Assembly (NCBI GenBank): GCA_003577165.1
Contig: QEUM01000019.1
Span: 1 to 42,787, forward strand
Origin: Armatimonadota bacterium
GTDB lineage: Bacteria > Armatimonadota > Fimbriimonadia > Fimbriimonadales > ATM1
DNA length: 42,787 nucleotides
Direction: 5' to 3'
Shown here: positions 1 through 8,550 of the stretch, in pieces
How the letters are laid out: every line of letters begins with the position of its first letter
Position numbering within the stretch: position 1 is the stretch's first letter
Position numbers and translations under genes: made by a program
Notes under the pieces: generated by a model
Databases searched by the model: none
What the model was told of the DNA's origin: nothing
What the model saw: only the letters and a program-made list of their open reading frames with translations

Positions 1-68
1 GGGTGCAGAGGCCCGGGCGGGTTTCCGACATCGCGACGCGGGTTTCCAGCCCCCGAGGGAGGAGACAA

Positions 69-623
69 GTGTTTCAATGTCCACGTTGCGGCGCAACTCT
101 GCCACCCGCGGCTCTCGTGTGCCAGTTCTGCGGAACCGACGTGTCAAAGGTTCCGCGCAATTCCCCCTATCCCCGAGCACAAAACTGGCAAGTTCAAATC
201 CCACAGACAGCGACGTGGAAGATCGTCGTCGGCCACATCCTCGCTGGCCTCTGGATTCTCAACGGCCTCATCGTCGCCGCAGTCGGGGCGTTCGGCTCGC
301 TCCTTGGCTCAGAACTGGCAGCAGGTGGCGGCGTCCAATCGCTGAGCGACCAAGCCGCACAAGGCATGGCACTGTCCGGGCTCGGCTTCTGCTTCGGCAT
401 CGTCGGCCTCGTGCAGGTGCTCCTCGGTCTCGGAATGATCCTACGGTGGTCGTGGGTCCCGCCCTGGGTTTACATCCTCTGCGGTTTCACGGCCATCACC
501 GACATCCTGAGTCTGGCGACAGGCCGATATGAGTCCACGCTCCATGCGTCCGAGCAGTTCGTCTCCCTCGCGCTCAACCTATTCTTGATCTACATCGTGT
601 ATCAGACGCGCGACGAATACTGA
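69..623 (+). CDS. Zinc-ribbon membrane protein, unknown function
   Basis: Unrecognised small membrane protein of about 184 residues. The first 20 residues hold two CxxC knuckles (CPRC and CQFC), a zinc-ribbon of the kind found at the N-terminus of many uncharacterised membrane proteins. After a short polar linker there are about four hydrophobic segments: around WKIVVGHILAGLWILNGLIV, then LGFCFGIVGLVQVLLGLG, VYILCGFTAITDILSLA and VSLALNLFLIYIVY. The zinc ribbon would lie on one side of the membrane. I chose the GTG at 69 because a strong purine-rich Shine-Dalgarno (GAGGGAGGAG, 55-64) sits just upstream and puts the ribbon at the very start. The frame is open to the window edge (GTG at 3), so a longer form cannot be excluded. 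It converges with the DinB-like gene at 635. Real gene likely; function unknown. Confidence 0.65.
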   Translation: MFQCPRCGATLPPAALVCQFCGTDVSKVPRNSPYPRAQNWQVQIPQTATWKIVVGHILAGLWILNGLIVAAVGAFGSLLGSELAAGGGVQSLSDQAAQGMALSGLGFCFGIVGLVQVLLGLGMILRWSWVPPWVYILCGFTAITDILSLATGRYESTLHASEQFVSLALNLFLIYIVYQTRDEY

Positions 624-634
624 CCGCCGGCTGC

Positions 635-1108
635 TTACTGCATCGCCGTATCGCCGTACAAGGTCTGGATGTAGTTGACCTGCCCTGTGTGGTAAGTCGC
701 GTTCCATGCGTGCAAATGCAGGATGTCGATGACCCGCCAATTCGGGTTCTTTCCGAACGGGATCTCGATGGTCTTCTCGAATTCTGCTTCGTCCAAGCCC
801 TCGATGAACGACACGAGGTCGGCGAGATTCTTCTTGCACACCGCTTCGCACTCGTCGAGGGTCGTCCACTGCTCGCGCTCGCGCCTCGCTGCCTCGAACA
901 TCTCCTGGTTCCACTCGAATCGCCCGGCCTTGACGACCGACGCGCCCCAGGTCGGAGATTGCGCGCACTCTCTCGCCTGATCGAGCACAGACCGACCGAG
1001 GTCGAGCGGCTTCCAGTCCACCTTGTCGGCCGGCACCCTGCGCGCCGCCTCGAAAAACGAGTCCGTCGCGCGAAGCGTCTCCGAAATGAGGAACTCCTTC
1101 GCTTTCAT
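635..1108 (-). CDS. DinB-family four-helix protein
   Basis: A 157-residue protein of the DinB/YfiT-like superfamily, mostly metal-binding four-helix-bundle enzymes such as thiol-dependent transferases; many members have no known substrate. The C-terminal helix carries the typical HAWNATYHTGQVNYIQTLYG stretch, with the H-x6-H spacing and the HxGQ turn of the family. The middle region (WTTLDECEAVCKKNLADLVSFI) is the usual amphipathic helix. The second helix (LDQARECAQSPTW) has no histidine where the family normally supplies the first ligand of its three-histidine site; a cysteine lies nearby, so metal binding may differ. It starts at an ATG preceded by AGGTAGTC. It stands alone on the minus strand. 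Family assignment fairly sure, substrate unknown. Confidence 0.75.
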   Translation of the reverse strand: MKAKEFLISETLRATDSFFEAARRVPADKVDWKPLDLGRSVLDQARECAQSPTWGASVVKAGRFEWNQEMFEAARREREQWTTLDECEAVCKKNLADLVSFIEGLDEAEFEKTIEIPFGKNPNWRVIDILHLHAWNATYHTGQVNYIQTLYGDTAMQ

Positions 1109-1186
1109 TTTTCGAGACTACCTGTATGCGGTTCGCGCCCTTGTTCAACTGCCGTCCCCACGCGGCGCGCACATTCACAAAAGGCG

Positions 1187-1212
1187 AATCCTCAGCCGTT
1201 AGGCTGAGGATT
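1187..1212 (-). terminator. Perfect 11-bp stem-loop, terminator of the Spy-like gene
   Basis: An 11-bp perfect inverted repeat (AATCCTCAGCC and its complement) around a 4-base loop, about 28 bp beyond the stop codon of the minus-strand gene at 1240. Read on the minus strand it is followed by CGCCTTTTG, a short T-rich stretch, so it probably terminates that transcript. The DinB-like gene at 1108 lies beyond it. Confidence 0.6.
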
Positions 1213-1239
1213 CTGTATCGCCTTGCACTGACCGATGCG

Positions 1240-1923
1240 CTACTTCGCTGGCGGCGGCTGTCGCTGAATCTGGAACGGCTTGCCAAGCATCGCCGTCCAC
1301 TTGTCGGACTGCTCCTTCGTCAGAACGGCGAGCAGTTTCTTGTTCGTCTCCTCGCGCAGCTTCTGCATGGCCTCCATCATGGCTTGGCGGTCTCCGCCGC
1401 CACCGCCACCCTGGAACATCTCCTGCTGAGCCTGACGCTGAGCGTCGAGGATGGAACGCACTTGGTTGCGCTGCGCTTCGCTCAGGCCGAGCGCGTCCGC
1501 AACTTCCTTTCGCGCGAACGCAGCGGGCCCTTCCTGCTGAAGCGAGATCTGCTGATAGCGTGCGTACTGGTTCGCGTCGAGGATCTGCTTGATCTGCTTC
1601 TCCTGCTCCGCGCGCATCTTCTCACGCTCTTCCGGGGTCATTCGCTGGCCGCCGCCTCCCGGAGGTCCTCCGCCCGGGGGCGCGCCGCCCTGCTGGCCGA
1701 ACAGCGCCTGGATCTTCTGCACCTGCTCGGGCGAGAGTTTCAATTCCTGCTGAACGGAGGGGTTGAGGAGGAGTCGCGGGCCGCCCATGCCGCCGCGAAA
1801 TCCACCGCCCTGGCCGCCGCGGAAGCCGCCTCCGCCTCCGCCGCCACCTTGGGCCACTGCGAGAGGCGCAATCAGGGCCAGTGCGGCCACGACTGCGCCT
1901 AAGAACACGGTTCGTCGGATCAT
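1240..1923 (-). CDS. Glycine-rich Spy/CpxP-like secreted protein
   Basis: A 227-residue secreted protein. Residues 1-24 form a signal peptide (MIRRTVFLGAVVAALALI, cleaved after AVAQ). A glycine-rich run of eight Gly followed by FRGGQ/FRGGM units comes next. The rest is helical with three LTxxQ-like units: LKLSPEQVQKIQAL, LGLSEAQRNQVRSIL and AVLTKEQSDKWTAML. Such units define the Spy/CpxP periplasmic proteins (ATP-independent chaperone or stress sensor in enterobacteria). Two low-complexity spacers (proline/glycine and glycine) separate the units. The start is supported by an AGGAGG site 11 bases upstream. Chaperone activity is only inferred; the glycine-rich head is not part of enterobacterial Spy. 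Confidence 0.7.
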   Translation of the reverse strand: MIRRTVFLGAVVAALALIAPLAVAQGGGGGGGGFRGGQGGGFRGGMGGPRLLLNPSVQQELKLSPEQVQKIQALFGQQGGAPPGGGPPGGGGQRMTPEEREKMRAEQEKQIKQILDANQYARYQQISLQQEGPAAFARKEVADALGLSEAQRNQVRSILDAQRQAQQEMFQGGGGGGDRQAMMEAMQKLREETNKKLLAVLTKEQSDKWTAMLGKPFQIQRQPPPAK

Positions 1924-2182
1924 CTTTGAGTTCGCCTCCTAATCGGATCAGGTTCCTCTCGGCGCCTGCCTACACGTGATACGGCAGATTGGACGCGCAA
2001 CATTCCCAGGGGTTCACCGCGGCTGAGCGGAAGCACTTGCTGCGGGACCCACCAAAACCCAGCAATTTCCCGGAACGGCCGCAAACGGCCGAATGGAAGG
2101 TACCCACGGGGTCGAGGGTCTTTGCTGGCCCCATTCGCGGAGCGACGGATCGCTCCGGGATTCGAATCACGGAGGAAAACGA

Positions 2183-3616
2183 ATGTTTAGGATCAACACT
2201 AACCTCGGCGCGCTCAACGCGCTGAGAAACGTGGCAAACGCGGGGCTCGAGTTCAGCAAGTCGGTTACACGACTTTCGACCGGTCTCCGAATCGTCACGG
2301 GTGCGGACGATCCGGCCGGTCTCATCATTTCGGAGAATCTCCGATCGCAGATTGGTGGGTTGGACGCAGCTCTTCAGAATAACCAGGACGCAATCAACTA
2401 TGCCAAGACCGCCGAAGGCGCTCTTGAGGAAGTGAGCCGACTGCTCAACGACGCGCGAAAACTCGCCGTCGCCAGCGGTAACACCGGCGTTCTGGATGCT
2501 GCCGCGATTCAGGCGAACCAGAATCAGATTCAGTCGATTCTCTCGTCCATCAACCGAATCGCTGAGCAGACTCAGTTCGGCAACAAGAAGTTGCTCGACG
2601 GCTCTGCCGGTATCACTTCGACCGTGACAGATGCCGCCAACTTCGGCGCCATCAACATCGGTGGAACGTTCAACGGCCACACCGTCAACACGAGCGGCAC
2701 GGTCACCGTCCAAGTCACGCAGGCAGCGCAGCGCGCGTCCATCACGGGCTCTGTCGACCTGTCCGCGAGCGGACTCGACTCGATCATCGGCGCCGGCACC
2801 TTCGTCGTCAACGGTTACACGTTCACGACCGACGGGACCGGAACGCTTCAGGAACTCATCTCCGAGTTCAACGCCCAGTCCGACGTTACCGGCGTGACCT
2901 TCGGGTTCAACGGAACGAACGTGACGATGGTCAGCACGGGCTACGGCTCGAACGAGACCATCAGCTTCACGGACACCGCTGGCGAACTCAACACCGCTGG
3001 CAACGCAACGGACTCGGGTCAGGATGCCCTCGCGACCGTCACGGTCACGACGACTTCTGGAGCCGAGTCGGTCACCTTCACGGGCGGCCGCAACGGCGAC
3101 AGCGGCCTTCGACTGACGGACAACTACGGCAACTCGATCCTGCTCACCGAACAGGGCAACGCCGTCGCAGCCGCGGCTGCGGTTGGTCGAATCGACGCGG
3201 GTTCCGCTTCGTTCCAGATCGGCGCCAACGCCGGCCAGGTCGTGAGCCTGTCGCTCAGCAACGTCATGTCCAGCCAACTTGGACGCAGCGTCATCGCGGG
3301 CGAGAATCTCTCGACGATCGACATCACTACGGCGCAGGGCGTGGACGACGCGCTGAAGATCATCGACTCAGCCATCGCCGAAGTCTCGACGATGCGAGGA
3401 GACGTGGGCAACTTCCAGCGCAACGTTCTTCAAAGCAACATCCGATCGCTCGGCGTTGCTCGCGAGAACCTGATCGCGACCGAAAGTTCGATCCGCGACG
3501 CCGACATGGCGGGCGAGATCACCAACTTCACCAAGTTGCAGATCCTCCAGCAGGCTGGTCTGGCGGTGCTCGCTCAGGCGAACGCCTCACCGCAGGCCGT
3601 GCTGAGCCTTCTGTAA
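2183..3616 (+). CDS. fliC: Flagellin
   Basis: A 477-residue flagellin, the filament subunit exported through the flagellar type III apparatus. The N-terminal D0/D1 domain begins MFRINTNLGALNALRNV and contains the conserved LSTGLRI and ADDPAGLIISENLR helices. The C-terminal D0 domain ends with RENLIATESSIRDADMA and LAQANASPQAVLSLL. The middle (about residues 150-370) is a threonine-, serine- and glycine-rich variable region that includes a flagellin-IN-like stretch (TFVVNGYTFTTDGTGTLQEL); this is the surface-exposed D2/D3 part. I chose the ATG at 2183 because GGAGG at 2171-2175 precedes it and the homology begins there; the frame is open further upstream but that part is not flagellin-like. 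No other flagellar gene is in the window, so it is transcribed alone, with a terminator at 3640. Confidence 0.96.
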   Translation: MFRINTNLGALNALRNVANAGLEFSKSVTRLSTGLRIVTGADDPAGLIISENLRSQIGGLDAALQNNQDAINYAKTAEGALEEVSRLLNDARKLAVASGNTGVLDAAAIQANQNQIQSILSSINRIAEQTQFGNKKLLDGSAGITSTVTDAANFGAINIGGTFNGHTVNTSGTVTVQVTQAAQRASITGSVDLSASGLDSIIGAGTFVVNGYTFTTDGTGTLQELISEFNAQSDVTGVTFGFNGTNVTMVSTGYGSNETISFTDTAGELNTAGNATDSGQDALATVTVTTTSGAESVTFTGGRNGDSGLRLTDNYGNSILLTEQGNAVAAAAAVGRIDAGSASFQIGANAGQVVSLSLSNVMSSQLGRSVIAGENLSTIDITTAQGVDDALKIIDSAIAEVSTMRGDVGNFQRNVLQSNIRSLGVARENLIATESSIRDADMAGEITNFTKLQILQQAGLAVLAQANASPQAVLSLL

Positions 3617-3639
3617 GCCGACGATACGACGCACGTGGG

Positions 3640-3660
3640 GGCCGGGTTTCATTCCCGGCC
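3640..3660. terminator. Stem-loop terminator after the flagellin gene
   Basis: GGCCGGG and CCCGGCC form a 7-bp stem around a 7-base loop, 24 bases after the flagellin stop and followed by TTCGCGCTTTAT on the plus strand. The stop codon of the converging ADP-ribosylglycohydrolase gene (3649-3651) lies inside the loop, so the same hairpin can serve both transcripts. Confidence 0.7.
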
Positions 3661-4977
3661 TTCGCGCTTTATGAGCGAAACCGTTCGATTCGCTAGTTCT
3701 CGAATGCTGACGCGGTGAAACCCCGCCATCCCCGTTTCCAATGTGTCGCTAAGCGGCTCCGTCCAACTTTCCGGAATGCCGTCCGCCCCGAGGATCGCCC
3801 CCATGGTGGATCCCGAAGTCGCCCCATTGCAGTCCGTGTCGAAACCCGCGTCCACCGCGATGCACAGTGTTCGCCCGAAATCACCCCCTCCCCAAAGTAG
3901 CGCCAGCGCGACGATCTCCGCGTTCGAAATCGTGTGGCACCAATCATGAGGATCCCGCTCATCCCGCCGCGCGTGAAGTTCTTCGACAGCCGCGCTGACA
4001 TCGGGAAGCGAATCGCGATTCCTCAGTTGCCGGTCCAGCGCCTCGAAGATCCGCGACCTCTTTGGAATGCACGCCATCCCCACCTCAATTGCCTCTCTTG
4101 CATCGTCGCAAACGAGCGCCCAAGAAATCATCGCAGCCGCCCACATCTCGCCATAAATCCCGTTCTTCACGTGCGAGATGCTCGCGTCGCGCCACGCGAA
4201 GTCCGCAGCCCGCCGCGGGTCTCCCGGCGCAGCGTATCCCCAAAAGTCCGCTCGGATTTGCGCGCCGATCCACTCGCGATACGGGTTACCCCGCAAGGCA
4301 GACTCCGGCGGCCCGATGTTGTTCACGAAATTCCTGTATGCGACGCGCTCCGCCGTGCACGTGTGGAGGATCGGAAGATTCGACATCCAGTGGTTTGCGA
4401 CGTCCTCCGGCCGGAAACCTCTGCCATGCTTCTCATAGATCGACAGCCCGCACACCGTGTAGTTCAGGTCGTCGTCCTCCGGCATCCCGCTGACGCGGTC
4501 GATGAACGGGAGATTTCCTGCCGAGATCGGATCGGGGTGTTCCGCCCCCCCGCCCGAATGGATGTATTCCTGCAGAGGATACTGCCCCGTCTTTTGCAGG
4601 AACTCGTGAATCTGCACTCGCCGCCATCCCTCGACCGGCTTACCGAGAAGGCAGCCACAGCATCGCCCCATCCACGCGCCGTGAATCCGATCCTCGATCC
4701 GGTCGTCCCAGTCCCTCTGAGGGGGAGACCCGCACTCGGCGTGAATCTCCTCTAACGGGCTCGGCTCGACATACGCGTAGTCGCTCCTCGTGGGAAGTTT
4801 TGCGCTGACATCCAGAAGGCGAGCGACCTCATCGTGGATGCTATTCGAATCCGACTCGATGGCCTGAACCCGATCGAACTCGCTTCGCAGGTCGCCGAGG
4901 TCTTTCCCCTCATCCAGACACTGACGCAGTTCGATCTGCGCGTCCGTTTTCGTGAATCGCAGCCAGAGGTGATCCAT
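3649..4977 (-). CDS. ADP-ribosylglycohydrolase family protein
   Basis: A 442-residue member of the ADP-ribosylglycohydrolase (DraG/ARH) family, Mg-dependent hydrolases that remove ADP-ribose from proteins or small molecules. The family core starts near residue 92 (DRIHGAWMGRCCGCLLGKPVEG), has the first metal site at PEDDDLNYT in the middle, and the second at GFDTDCNGATSG near the C-terminus. The first 90 residues are an extra N-terminal helical region. This DDDxNYT/DTDCNGA subtype is common in environmental bacteria and often has unproven substrates, so protein de-ADP-ribosylation should not be assumed. It follows the barrel gene by 47 bp on the same strand and may be its downstream partner in a transcript. 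The ATG start has no clear Shine-Dalgarno. Confidence 0.88.
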   Translation of the reverse strand: MDHLWLRFTKTDAQIELRQCLDEGKDLGDLRSEFDRVQAIESDSNSIHDEVARLLDVSAKLPTRSDYAYVEPSPLEEIHAECGSPPQRDWDDRIEDRIHGAWMGRCCGCLLGKPVEGWRRVQIHEFLQKTGQYPLQEYIHSGGGAEHPDPISAGNLPFIDRVSGMPEDDDLNYTVCGLSIYEKHGRGFRPEDVANHWMSNLPILHTCTAERVAYRNFVNNIGPPESALRGNPYREWIGAQIRADFWGYAAPGDPRRAADFAWRDASISHVKNGIYGEMWAAAMISWALVCDDAREAIEVGMACIPKRSRIFEALDRQLRNRDSLPDVSAAVEELHARRDERDPHDWCHTISNAEIVALALLWGGGDFGRTLCIAVDAGFDTDCNGATSGSTMGAILGADGIPESWTEPLSDTLETGMAGFHRVSIRELANRTVSLIKREGRE

Positions 4978-5024
4978 GGAAGAGCGCCGAGTTGGCGCAG
5001 GTTACCGGAGCGCGAGGGCCGCGG

Positions 5025-8000
5025 TTAGAACTTCAGCTGGTAGTCCAACCGCAACTGCCAGTTCGACCAGGGCTCGTTCGTCGGCGCGCCGTCCAACCAA
5101 TCCAGGTAGCCCAGCATGAACGTCAACGTCTGGTTCGGCCCCGGCTTCTGGTCAAAGCCGATTTCGTAGATCGTCCTCGTCTTGCGCGTGCCGCCCTGCA
5201 GAGTGTTCTGCTCCGACGTGTAGGCGATCCTAAGCGGGCTTCCCGTGTTCCGGAACAGGTCCACTCCCAGGGTCGTTCGCCGTGCCAGCGTGTTCAACTG
5301 CAGGTTGTAAAGGTCCTGGAACGAGAATCGGAAAGCGGCGAAACTGTTCGGCGTGTAATCCACAGCCCAAGTCCTTCCCTGCGTCGGTTGAAGCAGCGAA
5401 CCGAGCAGCGCGTCGCCCTTCTTCTGCTCGGGCAAAAAGTCCGTCGTGTGAACCAACTTGAACTTGTCGCCCACCTTGTAACTAATGTCGTAATCCTTGA
5501 TGTACTGCGTGCCCCCGCTCGGTGTCGTCCGCACCTTGTACATCAAGTTCAACTGCAGCGGGTCCTTCCCGGAGGGATCGAGTTTGAATCCGAATGTTCT
5601 GTCTGCCGCGCGGATTTCGCCCGGCAGCATCACCTGACCGTACGCCGCCGAGATTTCGCTTCCCCAGATCTCGGCGCTGACCGATGCCAGTTCGTTCTCT
5701 CTCTGCCACACCCCGGCGTCGGTCAGGCTGTTGTAACCGACCGACAGGTTCACGTTCTTCAAAAGGCCGAAGTTGAACGGCTTCGTGTTCTTCAGGGAGA
5801 AGTTGCCGAGAGCGGTCGTCCGAATCCCATCGATTCGCTTCTCGTCATACGAACCCCCCACCTCGAACCCGCCGGTGGTGCCGTTCGTCAAGTCCGTCCG
5901 GTAATTCCGCTTCCCGCTTCCGTTCGAGTTGAGTTCTCGATACCACGTGTAGCCCAACTTCATGTTGTTCCCGAAATCATAGGTCGCAGCGAAATTCTGG
6001 AACGACAGATCCGGCCCGATGCCCTCGCGATCGATCGTGACCTGCGAAACGTTGAAGCCGAAGCGCTTGTTTACCTGCCAACCAAAGCCGTACGACTGTC
6101 CGCGCTCAGAGCTTCCGTCCGCAAATTCGTTTCGCACCTGCTCGGTCGAGAGAGTAGTCGAACTGGTCAACTTCGTTTCGTACTTCAAGTAGTCCGTCTC
6201 TCGGTCGGGCCTCGTGGACGTGGAGCCCATGTATTGCTCCTCTTCGTGCCTCAGAGTCAGCGTGCCGAACCGGCCGAACGACCTCGTTCCTTCCGCCAGC
6301 ATGAGGCTGTTACCGAAGAGCAAACCGTCGATGCCGTCCCACTGGTGATCGTCCAACCGGAACCGCACTTGCGTCGCCTTGTCCGGCGTGTAGATGAAGT
6401 TGGCAAAGTGCTTGAACCGCCGCTGCTCGGCGTTTCCGTTCGAAGAGTCGTACAAGAAAGCGTCCACCTTCAAGTTCTTGAGGAGGTCGCCCTTGAACGA
6501 GAGGTCGAACTGTCGGTACCCGAGGAGCGTCGTCAGGAAGTCCTTCTCCGGGTCCACGACGTCGGCTACGCGAGTGAACGAATCGTCTACCTCACGATAA
6601 TTACCGCGAAGTTCGAAGTTCTTCGTCTTCACCTCGGCGGAGTAGCGTTTCATCCCGCCATCGGCGGACGTCACGTCGAGGCCCTTGAGACCGACCTGCA
6701 TCCCACCGAACGAAAACGCAAGGCTCGCATCGGTTCTGTCGAATCCGCGCTGGTTTCCGAACAGTTTCCGTTCGGACTCGAGCAGGTCGAACGTCCGGTT
6801 GAAGCCTTCGTCAATCGTCTGCCGGCGATACATCAGGCTCAGGTTGGGGGCGGCGAAGTCGAAATACGTCTGCCGCAAGTCGCCGGACGTGTCTTCGATG
6901 CCGATCGAATCGAATCGGAAAGTCGAGTTCTTAGCGGGCGCTCCGGTGACGCGGAAGAACTCGCGCTGCATTCCCTCCTCTCGCGTAATCCAGGGGCGGT
7001 CCTTGTCGTTCAATCCCGCCTTTGGATCGTACATTCGCAGCGTGTCGACGATCATCGCGTCGAGTTCCGGCTGCGCAAGCGCGTTGAGCCTCCCGTAACC
7101 CGCGTTGCTCCCTCGTCGCCAGAACTCGAGCGAGTACGTGCCCAAGCCGATGGACGCGCTCGTCCAATCGAACGATCCCTGGTCCCAACCCAAAGATTTC
7201 TGCGAATAGGAGAGAGCGAACCCCGCCCGCTCCTTGGGGACTGCGAGCGAAAGTTCGCGGCGGTCCATGCCGACCTCCTTCGCCCACTGACCGCGCTCCG
7301 CTTCCGCGAGGTTCCCGGCTCTCTGGAAACCAGCGTCAATCGATTGATCGAGGTAACTCGCCTTCAAGTACGGCGAATCCAAACTCAGCGCAGTTCGGTG
7401 AACCCCGCCGTTCCGATCTTCGATGTCGTTCTGAGAGAACTTCAGCGTACTTCCGAGGAAATTGACTCCACCTCCGAACTCGCGCCGATCGATCCCACGC
7501 TCCTTCTGAAGTTGTTCGCGATCCGCTTCGGAGAGATCCTTGAACCGGTTAAATCTTTCGTCGATCGACCTCGACTTATAGAAGAGGTCGAACACCGCCG
7601 ACTTGACGGCGTAATCTTGATATTCGATCTTCCCGTCTCGATCTTCGATGGTTCTGTAACTGTTCGTGAAAGAAAGCCCGCCGAGATTGACTCCGCTCAT
7701 GCCGAGTCCCATCCTCTGAAGGCCCTTCTCCTTCTCCAGTTGCTTTGCTCTCTCCGCTTCGACGCCCGCCGTGCCGAGCATTCCGAAACCCGCGAACTTC
7801 TCGTCCACTTTTTGGTAGTCTGCCGAAATCTTCACTCCGCCGTAATCGCCGGAGAAGTTCTGCATGATCAGCGTGCCGGTTCCTTCGACGCCCTGCTTCG
7901 TGACGCCCTGATCGAGTGATGCCGAGTCGGCGCGCGTCAGCGACGTCGTCCTATTGCTGACCAGGAACAGGCCTGACAACTGCCCGCCCGCAAACGCGAG

Positions 8001-8519
8001 TTGGTTGTTCATCCCGACGTCTTGCGCGTTCATCAGCGTCCCGTCGGCAAACCGCGAAGCGCCCGCCAACCCCAGGAACATGTTGAGTTGGCCCGCCGTC
8101 CCGAAATTCAGAGCGATGATCGGAAGCGAACTAAATGCGCTCGAAGACTTCGAGCTCGGGTCGTGACGATAACTCACACGGATGGACTGTTCTGGTCGGA
8201 CCTCACTCGCCAGGTAGAGCATCCCCCCCGCGTAATCCATCGAAAAGTCCTGCCCTTCTTTCAGCGGCACGCCGTCGAGGAACACTTGCGCGCTCCCCCT
8301 AATCACGTTCCCGTAGCGGAGCGGATAGCCAAGTCCCTTCTTTAGGCCCGGCATGATGTCGATCGCCGGCCGCCCGCCGAGCGTCATCGCCGACGCGGAA
8401 GGCGTGTCGTTGAACACGGCATTGAACTCTTGCGCCGCCCCCGCGGCCGCAAGCGAGATTGCGAGCGCCGATGCTCCGACGCCTCTCATCATCTTGCCGT
8501 TCTTCCCCTTCCTCACCAT
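5025..8519 (-). CDS. Giant repeat-containing outer-membrane beta-barrel protein
   Basis: A 1,164-residue secreted protein that I do not recognise as a named family. A signal peptide (ALAISLAAAGAAQ) is followed near residues 70-118 by a domain with the pattern IRG-x4-FLDGVPL-x2-GQDFSMDY-x-GGMLYL, resembling strand units in very large surface barrels such as SprA-type proteins (inference). Residues about 231-700 contain six degenerate tandem units of 75-97 residues. Each opens with a beta strand and an (S/T)ID-x-x-F-x-R motif (near 238, 318, 393, 471, 568, 644), then usually a charged helix of the form EAER-x5-KE-x-G-x-DRRE, then a hairpin with IED-x-G. The rest alternates hydrophobic and polar residues like barrel strands and ends RLDYQLKF, the aromatic C-terminus expected for Bam-dependent insertion. 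The first ATG has no ribosome site; Met10 or Met11 (8492/8489), preceded by a purine-rich AGGAAGGGGAAG, may be the true start. Confidence 0.8.
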   Translation of the reverse strand: MVRKGKNGKMMRGVGASALAISLAAAGAAQEFNAVFNDTPSASAMTLGGRPAIDIMPGLKKGLGYPLRYGNVIRGSAQVFLDGVPLKEGQDFSMDYAGGMLYLASEVRPEQSIRVSYRHDPSSKSSSAFSSLPIIALNFGTAGQLNMFLGLAGASRFADGTLMNAQDVGMNNQLAFAGGQLSGLFLVSNRTTSLTRADSASLDQGVTKQGVEGTGTLIMQNFSGDYGGVKISADYQKVDEKFAGFGMLGTAGVEAERAKQLEKEKGLQRMGLGMSGVNLGGLSFTNSYRTIEDRDGKIEYQDYAVKSAVFDLFYKSRSIDERFNRFKDLSEADREQLQKERGIDRREFGGGVNFLGSTLKFSQNDIEDRNGGVHRTALSLDSPYLKASYLDQSIDAGFQRAGNLAEAERGQWAKEVGMDRRELSLAVPKERAGFALSYSQKSLGWDQGSFDWTSASIGLGTYSLEFWRRGSNAGYGRLNALAQPELDAMIVDTLRMYDPKAGLNDKDRPWITREEGMQREFFRVTGAPAKNSTFRFDSIGIEDTSGDLRQTYFDFAAPNLSLMYRRQTIDEGFNRTFDLLESERKLFGNQRGFDRTDASLAFSFGGMQVGLKGLDVTSADGGMKRYSAEVKTKNFELRGNYREVDDSFTRVADVVDPEKDFLTTLLGYRQFDLSFKGDLLKNLKVDAFLYDSSNGNAEQRRFKHFANFIYTPDKATQVRFRLDDHQWDGIDGLLFGNSLMLAEGTRSFGRFGTLTLRHEEEQYMGSTSTRPDRETDYLKYETKLTSSTTLSTEQVRNEFADGSSERGQSYGFGWQVNKRFGFNVSQVTIDREGIGPDLSFQNFAATYDFGNNMKLGYTWYRELNSNGSGKRNYRTDLTNGTTGGFEVGGSYDEKRIDGIRTTALGNFSLKNTKPFNFGLLKNVNLSVGYNSLTDAGVWQRENELASVSAEIWGSEISAAYGQVMLPGEIRAADRTFGFKLDPSGKDPLQLNLMYKVRTTPSGGTQYIKDYDISYKVGDKFKLVHTTDFLPEQKKGDALLGSLLQPTQGRTWAVDYTPNSFAAFRFSFQDLYNLQLNTLARRTTLGVDLFRNTGSPLRIAYTSEQNTLQGGTRKTRTIYEIGFDQKPGPNQTLTFMLGYLDWLDGAPTNEPWSNWQLRLDYQLKF

Positions 8520-8550
8520 AAATGTCGGCAGAAACCGCTCTCTGTGTTGC

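Noticed and set aside
2150-2175. A GGGATTCGAATC stretch like a tRNA T-arm upstream of flagellin
   Set aside because: No acceptor, D or anticodon arm is found around it; the stem has a mismatch.
1924-2182. A sigma-28 or sigma-54 promoter before flagellin
   Set aside because: No TAAA/GCCGATAA or GG-N10-GC pair fits with confidence.
1970-3277. A 435-codon minus-strand frame opposite flagellin
   Set aside because: Composition is that of antisense codons and the plus strand encodes an unmistakable flagellin.
4992-7919. A 975-codon open frame on the plus strand, antisense to the barrel gene
   Set aside because: It is an Arg/Val/Leu-rich shadow of a high-GC gene; the minus-strand frame has a signal peptide, repeats and a barrel C-terminus.
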